DNA from: an uncultured Clostridia bacterium
GTDB taxonomy: Bacteria > Bacillota > Clostridia > Christensenellales > Aristaeellaceae
Length of the DNA stretch: 18,037 nucleotides
Assembly: GCA_934643825.1 (NCBI GenBank)
Contig: CAKUCW010000045.1
Coordinates: forward strand, 1-18,037
Reading direction: 5' to 3'
Part shown: positions 13,979-18,037 of the stretch, piece after piece
Layout: each line of letters opens with the position of its first letter
Position numbering within the stretch: the stretch's first letter is position 1
Position numbers and translations under genes: made by a program
The notes under the pieces: generated by a model
What the model was told of the DNA's origin: nothing
What the model saw: the letters and a program-made list of their open reading frames with translations, nothing else
Database searches by the model: none

Positions 13979-14615
13979 GAAAAACAAGAGCCGGAAGGAG
14001 CAAAACGAGCGCACGCTCGGCGAGCGCTTTAAGAAAGCTGCGGACGGCATTAAGGAAAGGGCGAAGAGCATGACGAGCGAAGAGCAGGCGAAGCAGACGC
14101 AGGAGTCTGAACAGCCGGAAACCCAGCAGCCTGAACAGGCGGCATGCGAGGTCGATATCAAAGCTTTGCAGGAAGAGCTTGAAAAAGCAAAGGCGCAGAG
14201 CGATGAATACCTCGATCTGGCGCAGCGCAAGCAGGCGGAATTCGCCAACTACCGCCGCCGCACGGAAGGCGTCCGACAGGAAGCCTACGACGACGGACGC
14301 AGGGACGCGATTGCCCAGCTGCTGCCGGTGGTTGACAACCTTGAACGTGCGCTTGCCGCAGCGGGAGAGGAAGAAAACGCGCTGAAGAGCGGCGTGGAGA
14401 TGGTGCTTCGCCAGACCCGCGATGCGCTCACCAAAATGGGCGTGGAAGAGATCGACCCGCAGGGACAGCCGTTTGATGCGGAGCTGATGAACGCCGTGAT
14501 GCAGGGTTCTGCCGATGAAGGCGAGCCGGGCACGGTCTGCATGGTTCTGCAGAAGGGCTACAAGCTCGGCGAGCGTGTGATTCGTCACGCGATGGTTAAA
14601 GTGGTTGCGGGCTGA
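13968..14615 (+). CDS. grpE: nucleotide exchange factor GrpE
   Basis: A 215-residue co-chaperone that releases ADP from DnaK. After a basic, low-complexity N terminus comes a Gln/Glu-rich stretch, then the long helix VDIKALQEELEKAKAQ through LAQRKQAEFANYRRR, which forms the dimer coiled coil. The C-terminal beta domain ends in VLQKGYKLGERVIRHAMVKV, a GrpE hallmark. I take the ATG at 13968, which overlaps the hrcA stop by 11 bases and probably relies on coupling, since no strong binding site is in front. A TTG at 13947, four bases after GGAG, is the alternative and would add 7 residues. It is followed by two small hairpins and then dnaK. Confidence 0.94.
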   Translation: MKSKKNKSRKEQNERTLGERFKKAADGIKERAKSMTSEEQAKQTQESEQPETQQPEQAACEVDIKALQEELEKAKAQSDEYLDLAQRKQAEFANYRRRTEGVRQEAYDDGRRDAIAQLLPVVDNLERALAAAGEEENALKSGVEMVLRQTRDALTKMGVEEIDPQGQPFDAELMNAVMQGSADEGEPGTVCMVLQKGYKLGERVIRHAMVKVVAG

Positions 14616-14626
14616 GCCCGTTTCCC

Positions 14627-14664
14627 CCGGCAGAATGCCGGCTGCATGACGGATGACGCCATGC
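14627..14664 (+). other. two small hairpins between grpE and dnaK
   Basis: CCGGCA/TGCCGG (14627-14632, 14636-14641) is followed by GCATG/CATGC (14644-14648, 14660-14664), which gains two further pairs after a mismatch. No T-run follows, so they are more likely mRNA processing or stability structures than a terminator. The rest of the gap up to the dnaK binding site is AT-rich, with no clear promoter. Confidence 0.45.
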
Positions 14665-14725
14665 GGAATAGATAGAATTCAATTTCCCAAACTTTTTTCT
14701 CAATCGAGAACAGGAGGATACATAT

Positions 14726-16552
14726 ATGAGCAAGATTATCGGTATTGACCTTGGTACCACCAATAGCTGTGTCGCCGTTATGGAAGGCGGCGAACCCGTT
14801 GTTATCCCGAACGCTGAAGGCGCCCGCACTACGCCGTCCGTTGTCGCGTTCACCAAGACCGGCGAGCGTCTGGTCGGTCAGGTTGCAAAGCGTCAGGCTG
14901 TGACCAACCCGGACCGCACCATCATCTCCATCAAGCGTGACATGGGCACCGACCGCCGCATCAGCATCGACGGCAAGGACTACGCGCCGCAGGATATCAG
15001 CGCGATGATTTTGATGAAGCTGAAGGCGGATGCCGAGGCTTATCTGGGCGAAACCGTAACGCAGGCGGTCATCACCGTTCCGGCGTACTTCTCTGACAGC
15101 CAGCGTCAGGCGACCAAGGATGCGGGTCGTATCGCGGGTCTGGAAGTCCTGCGTATCATCAACGAGCCGACCGCGGCTGCTCTGGCTTATGGTCTTGACA
15201 AGGATGATTCCCATAAGATTCTGGTTTACGACCTTGGCGGCGGCACGTTCGATGTCAGCCTGCTGGAGATTGGCGACGGCGTCTTCGAGGTTCTTGCCAC
15301 CAACGGCAACACCCGTCTGGGCGGCGATGACTTCGACCAGCGCATCATCGATTACCTCGCGGCGGAATTCAAGAAGGAAAACAACATCGACCTGAAGGCT
15401 GACCGTATGGCGCTGCAGCGCTTGAAGGAAGCGGCTGAGAAGGCGAAGATTGAGCTTTCCGGCGTGATGAGCACCAACATCAACCTGCCGTTCATCACGG
15501 CGGACGCGACTGGTCCTAAGCATCTGGATATCACCCTGACCCGTGCGAAGTTCGACGAGCTGACCCGCGATCTGGTCGATGCGACCGTTGCGCCGATGCA
15601 GAACGCGCTGCGTGACGCCGGACTGACCGCCAACGAGATCGACCGTGTGATCCTGGTCGGCGGTTCTACCCGTATCCCGGCGGTGCAGGAGGCTGTCCGC
15701 AAGATGACCGGCAAGGAGCCGTACCGCAACATCAACCCGGATGAGTGCGTTGCGATTGGCGCTGCGATTCAGGGCGGCGTTCTCGGCGGCGAAGTCAAGG
15801 ACGTTCTGCTGCTGGATGTTACGCCGCTGTCCCTCGGCATTGAAACGATGGGCGGCGTCTTCACCCGCCTGATCGACCGCAACACCACCATTCCTTGCAC
15901 GAAGAGCCAGATCTTCTCCACCGCGGCGGACGGTCAGACCTCTGTTGAGGTTCACGTCCTGCAGGGCGAGCGCGAGATGGCGGCGGGCAACAAGACCCTC
16001 GGTCGCTTCCAGCTGACCGGCATTGCGCCGGCTCCGCGTGGCGTGCCGCAGATCGAAGTTACCTTCAACATTGACCGCAACGGCATCGTGAACGTTTCCG
16101 CGAAGGATCTGGGCACGGGCAACGAGCAGAAGGTGACCATCACCTCCAGCACGAACCTGACCGAGGACGAGATCAAGCAGCGCGTTAAGGAAGCCGAGCA
16201 GTATGCGGCTGAGGACAAGAAGCGCAAGGAAGAGGTTGAAACCCTCAACCGTGCGGACAGCATGATCTTCGAAGTTGACAAGCAGATCAAGGAACTGGGC
16301 GACAAGCTGAGCGCCGAGGACAAGGCGACCGTTGAAAACGAGCTTGCCGAGTTCAAGAAGGTTCGTGAGACGAACGACGCCGAGCAGATCAAGAACGCGA
16401 TGGAGTCCTTCACGCAGAAGGTCTACGCGGTGTTCGGCAAGATCTACCAGCAGCAGGGCGGCGATCCGAACGCTCAGGCGGGCGCACAGGATGCGGGCGC
16501 GAACAACGCCTCTTCCGACGGTGCCTCTGATGCGGACTACGACGTCCACTAA
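14726..16552 (+). CDS. dnaK: chaperone protein DnaK (Hsp70)
   Basis: A 608-residue Hsp70. The ATPase domain opens with IIGIDLGTTNSCVAV; AVITVPAYFSDSQRQATKDAG, IINEPTAAALAYG, VYDLGGGTFDVS and VILVGGSTRIPAVQ are all intact. The linker VLLLDVTPLSLGIET leads to the substrate-binding domain and helical lid, and the Gln/Ala/Gly/Asn-rich tail ends DADYDVH. The N-terminal domain has the shorter form known from Gram-positive DnaK, lacking the 20-odd-residue insertion of proteobacterial proteins. AGGAGG (14712-14717) lies 8 bases before ATG. Its codons are more strongly biased to C-ending forms than those of neighbouring genes, as expected of a highly expressed protein. It acts with DnaJ and GrpE encoded on either side. 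Confidence 0.98.
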   Translation: MSKIIGIDLGTTNSCVAVMEGGEPVVIPNAEGARTTPSVVAFTKTGERLVGQVAKRQAVTNPDRTIISIKRDMGTDRRISIDGKDYAPQDISAMILMKLKADAEAYLGETVTQAVITVPAYFSDSQRQATKDAGRIAGLEVLRIINEPTAAALAYGLDKDDSHKILVYDLGGGTFDVSLLEIGDGVFEVLATNGNTRLGGDDFDQRIIDYLAAEFKKENNIDLKADRMALQRLKEAAEKAKIELSGVMSTNINLPFITADATGPKHLDITLTRAKFDELTRDLVDATVAPMQNALRDAGLTANEIDRVILVGGSTRIPAVQEAVRKMTGKEPYRNINPDECVAIGAAIQGGVLGGEVKDVLLLDVTPLSLGIETMGGVFTRLIDRNTTIPCTKSQIFSTAADGQTSVEVHVLQGEREMAAGNKTLGRFQLTGIAPAPRGVPQIEVTFNIDRNGIVNVSAKDLGTGNEQKVTITSSTNLTEDEIKQRVKEAEQYAAEDKKRKEEVETLNRADSMIFEVDKQIKELGDKLSAEDKATVENELAEFKKVRETNDAEQIKNAMESFTQKVYAVFGKIYQQQGGDPNAQAGAQDAGANNASSDGASDADYDVH

Positions 16553-16579
16553 AAAACCAGACGATAAACCTTAAGGATG

Positions 16580-16616
16580 CGCGAAGCCGCCGTCACTATG
16601 TGGCGGCGGCGTCGCG
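16580..16616 (+). other. long hairpin between dnaK and dnaJ
   Basis: CGCGA (16580-16584) pairs with TCGCG (16612-16616), then, after one A-G mismatch, GCCGCCGTCAC (16586-16596) pairs with GTGGCGGCGGC (16600-16610), including one G-U pair. That is 16 pairs around a 3-base TAT loop. No T-run follows. It probably sets the dnaK to dnaJ expression ratio by attenuation, or protects the dnaK message from 3' decay; which one cannot be told. Confidence 0.75.
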
Positions 16617-16645
16617 TGGTTTATGGAAGATAGGCGGTGACTGCT

Positions 16646-17821
16646 GTGGCAGATAAAAGAGACTATTACGAGGTGCTGGGCGTAGCCAAGGGCGCTTCGG
16701 ATGACGAAATCAAAAAGGCTTACCGAAAGGCGGCGAAGTCCTGCCATCCGGATCTCCATCCGGACGACAAAGAGGCTGAAGCGCGTTTTAAGGAAGTCAA
16801 CGAAGCCTATGAAGTGCTGAGCGATCCGCAGAAGCGTGCGCGTTATGATCAGTTCGGATTCAACGATCCGACCATGGGCGGCGGCGCGGGCGGAAGCGGC
16901 TTTAGCGGTTTCGGCGGCTTTGAAGATATCTTTGATATGTTCACCGGCGGTTTTGGCGGCGGCAGCAGCCGCGGCAGGAGCCAGAATGCGCCGCAGCGCG
17001 GCAACGATTTGCAGTACAACCTGACGCTGACCTTTGAAGAGGCGGCTTTTGGCTGCCGCAAGGAATTCAAATTCCAGCGCAGCGCGGTCTGCGATTGCTG
17101 CAGCGGCACGGGCGCAAAGGCGGGCACGCAGCCCCAGACCTGCCCGACCTGTAACGGCACGGGTCAGCAGCGTGTGACGATGAATTCTCCGTTTGGTCAG
17201 ATGCAGACGATGCGCACCTGCCCGACCTGCGGCGGCAAGGGCAAGATCATCAAGGAAAAATGCTCCAAGTGTTCGGGCAGCGGCTTCATGCGCGTAACGC
17301 GCACGGTGACGCTGAACGTGCCGGCGGGCGTGGACGATGGTCAGAACTTCAAGACCATTCCGGGCGAGGGCGAACCGGGGCGCAACGGCGGACCGGCTGG
17401 CGATCTGTACATCACCTGCACGGTGCGTCCGCACAAGATCTTCAAGCGCGATCGTTACGACCTCTACTGCGATGTGCCGGTGTCCTTTACGCAGGCGGCG
17501 CTGGGCGGCGAAATCGACGTTCCGACGCTGAGCGGCACGACCAAGTTCAATATTCCGGCGGGCACGCAGGAAGGCACGTCTTTCCGCATTCGCAACGAAG
17601 GCATTCAGCAGTTCCGCGGCAGCGGACGGGGCGACCTGTTCTTCACGGTGCATGTTGAGGTTCCGAAGCATTTGGGCGAAAAGCAGAAGGAGTTGCTGCG
17701 CCAGTTTGAGGATTCTTTGAACGGACGCGAGTATGAGCGGCGCAAGAGCTTTGGCGATCAGGTCAAGAGCTACATCCGCGACAATGCCGAGCGGTTCAAG
17801 GAAAAATTTGAAAAGAAATAA
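16646..17821 (+). CDS. dnaJ: chaperone protein DnaJ (Hsp40)
   Basis: Type I Hsp40 of 391 residues that delivers substrates to DnaK and stimulates its ATPase. The J domain (4-70) carries HPD at 34-36. A Gly/Phe-rich region (77-108) follows, then four CxxCxGxG zinc motifs at Cys149, Cys166, Cys192 and Cys206, and two C-terminal substrate-binding domains with the GDLYITCTVRPHKIFKR and GRGDLFFTVHVEVP segments. Nothing is missing. The GTG at 16646 gives the common DnaJ beginning ADKRDYYEVLGV and has GGCGGTGA 5 bases upstream; a GTG nine bases earlier (16637) is the alternative. It follows dnaK after a strong hairpin and is the last gene of the operon in view. Confidence 0.97.
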   Translation: MADKRDYYEVLGVAKGASDDEIKKAYRKAAKSCHPDLHPDDKEAEARFKEVNEAYEVLSDPQKRARYDQFGFNDPTMGGGAGGSGFSGFGGFEDIFDMFTGGFGGGSSRGRSQNAPQRGNDLQYNLTLTFEEAAFGCRKEFKFQRSAVCDCCSGTGAKAGTQPQTCPTCNGTGQQRVTMNSPFGQMQTMRTCPTCGGKGKIIKEKCSKCSGSGFMRVTRTVTLNVPAGVDDGQNFKTIPGEGEPGRNGGPAGDLYITCTVRPHKIFKRDRYDLYCDVPVSFTQAALGGEIDVPTLSGTTKFNIPAGTQEGTSFRIRNEGIQQFRGSGRGDLFFTVHVEVPKHLGEKQKELLRQFEDSLNGREYERRKSFGDQVKSYIRDNAERFKEKFEKK

Positions 17822-17830
17822 GCCACAGGG

Positions 17831-17868
17831 AAAGCGGGACGCGCCATTTTTACGCGCCCTCGCTTTTC
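17831..17868 (+). terminator. intrinsic terminator of the heat-shock operon
   Basis: AGCG-GG-CGCG on the left (17833-17844) pairs with CGCG-CC-CGCT on the right (17853-17864) with small bulges, followed by TTTTCTGTG. Outer bases CACAG (17824-17828) and CTGTG (17868-17872) can extend the stem. It lies 10 bases after the dnaJ stop. Confidence 0.7.
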
Positions 17869-17878
17869 TGTGTCTAAA

Positions 17879-18018
17879 GGGGACGTTTTGCGGGGACGTT
17901 TTGGGCTGCCGCCCAAACCCGCCTGAGGGACTTATCCGGGAAACTCGCATAGTCGCGCAAGCGCTCCTTGCGATTTCCGATTTCCATCACGCTGAATCCC
18001 ACACAGTGGGCGCGTGAT
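17879..18018 (+). repeat. second hairpin-rich element, partial
   Basis: It starts with the 12-mer GGGGACGTTTTG given twice (17879-17890 and 17892-17903). A hairpin follows, TTTGGGC/GCCCAAA (17900-17906, 17911-17917), then AAACCC. This head matches the right end of the element at 7826-8048 read on the minus strand. More palindromes follow: CGCAAG/CTTGCG (17956-17961, 17967-17972) and a nested pair, ATCACGC/GCGTGAT (17986-17992, 18012-18018), around CCCAC/GTGGG (17998-18002, 18006-18010). No gene is seen from 17822 to the window end. Confidence 0.6.
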
Positions 18019-18037
18019 TCCAATCCCCTCAGACTCC

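Noticed and set aside
14585..16549. Long minus-strand open frame opposite dnaK
   Set aside because: It is antisense to an unmistakable dnaK. Such mirror frames are common opposite dnaK in GC-rich genomes and have no independent support.

Overview
The window looks like chromosomal DNA of a GC-rich, Gram-positive anaerobe of the Bacillota, most likely class Clostridia. The evidence is the hrcA-grpE-dnaK-dnaJ order under a perfect CIRCE operator, the FMN-riboswitch-controlled ECF riboflavin transporter ribU, strong purine-rich ribosome binding sites, frequent GTG/TTG starts, and sigma-A type promoters. I cannot name a genus. Gene content is mostly core housekeeping; no phage, transposase, CRISPR array, tRNA or rRNA is visible.

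Layout. 1-322: left edge with a weak partial reading frame, a large imperfect hairpin, an intrinsic terminator and a good promoter. 323-1551: two overlapping genes, a HAD phosphatase and a YdcF/DUF218 protein. 1571-4122: consensus promoter, FMN riboswitch, terminator, then ribU-tsaE-tsaB-rimI closely packed, so a riboflavin-sensing leader sits in front of two genes for tRNA t6A modification. 4259-7824: alpha/beta hydrolase, membrane-anchored MurF-like ligase and D-Ala-D-Ala ligase family protein, a tight cell-wall cluster. 7826-8048: an unusual element of back-to-back hairpins between convergent genes. 8051-8665 (minus): a LUD-domain protein. 8752-12707: an unrecognised membrane protein, lepA and hemW. 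12725-17868: the heat-shock operon hrcA-grpE-dnaK-dnaJ with promoter, CIRCE, internal hairpins and terminator. 17879-18037: a second copy of the head of the hairpin element, running off the right edge.

How the parts work together. HrcA binds CIRCE and represses its own operon; DnaK-DnaJ-GrpE form one chaperone machine. TsaB and TsaE belong to the t6A synthase system, whose TsaD subunit is not in this window, and RimI is their usual neighbour. The MurF-like protein and the Ddl-family protein would act in sequence on D-Ala-D-Ala.

The least explained items are the hairpin-array element and its partial second copy, the MurF-like protein in which the usual substrate-binding domain is replaced by membrane segments, the unknown membrane protein before lepA, and the 17-bp hairpin between dnaK and dnaJ. 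All gene calls rest on reading motifs in the translations by eye; no database search was possible.
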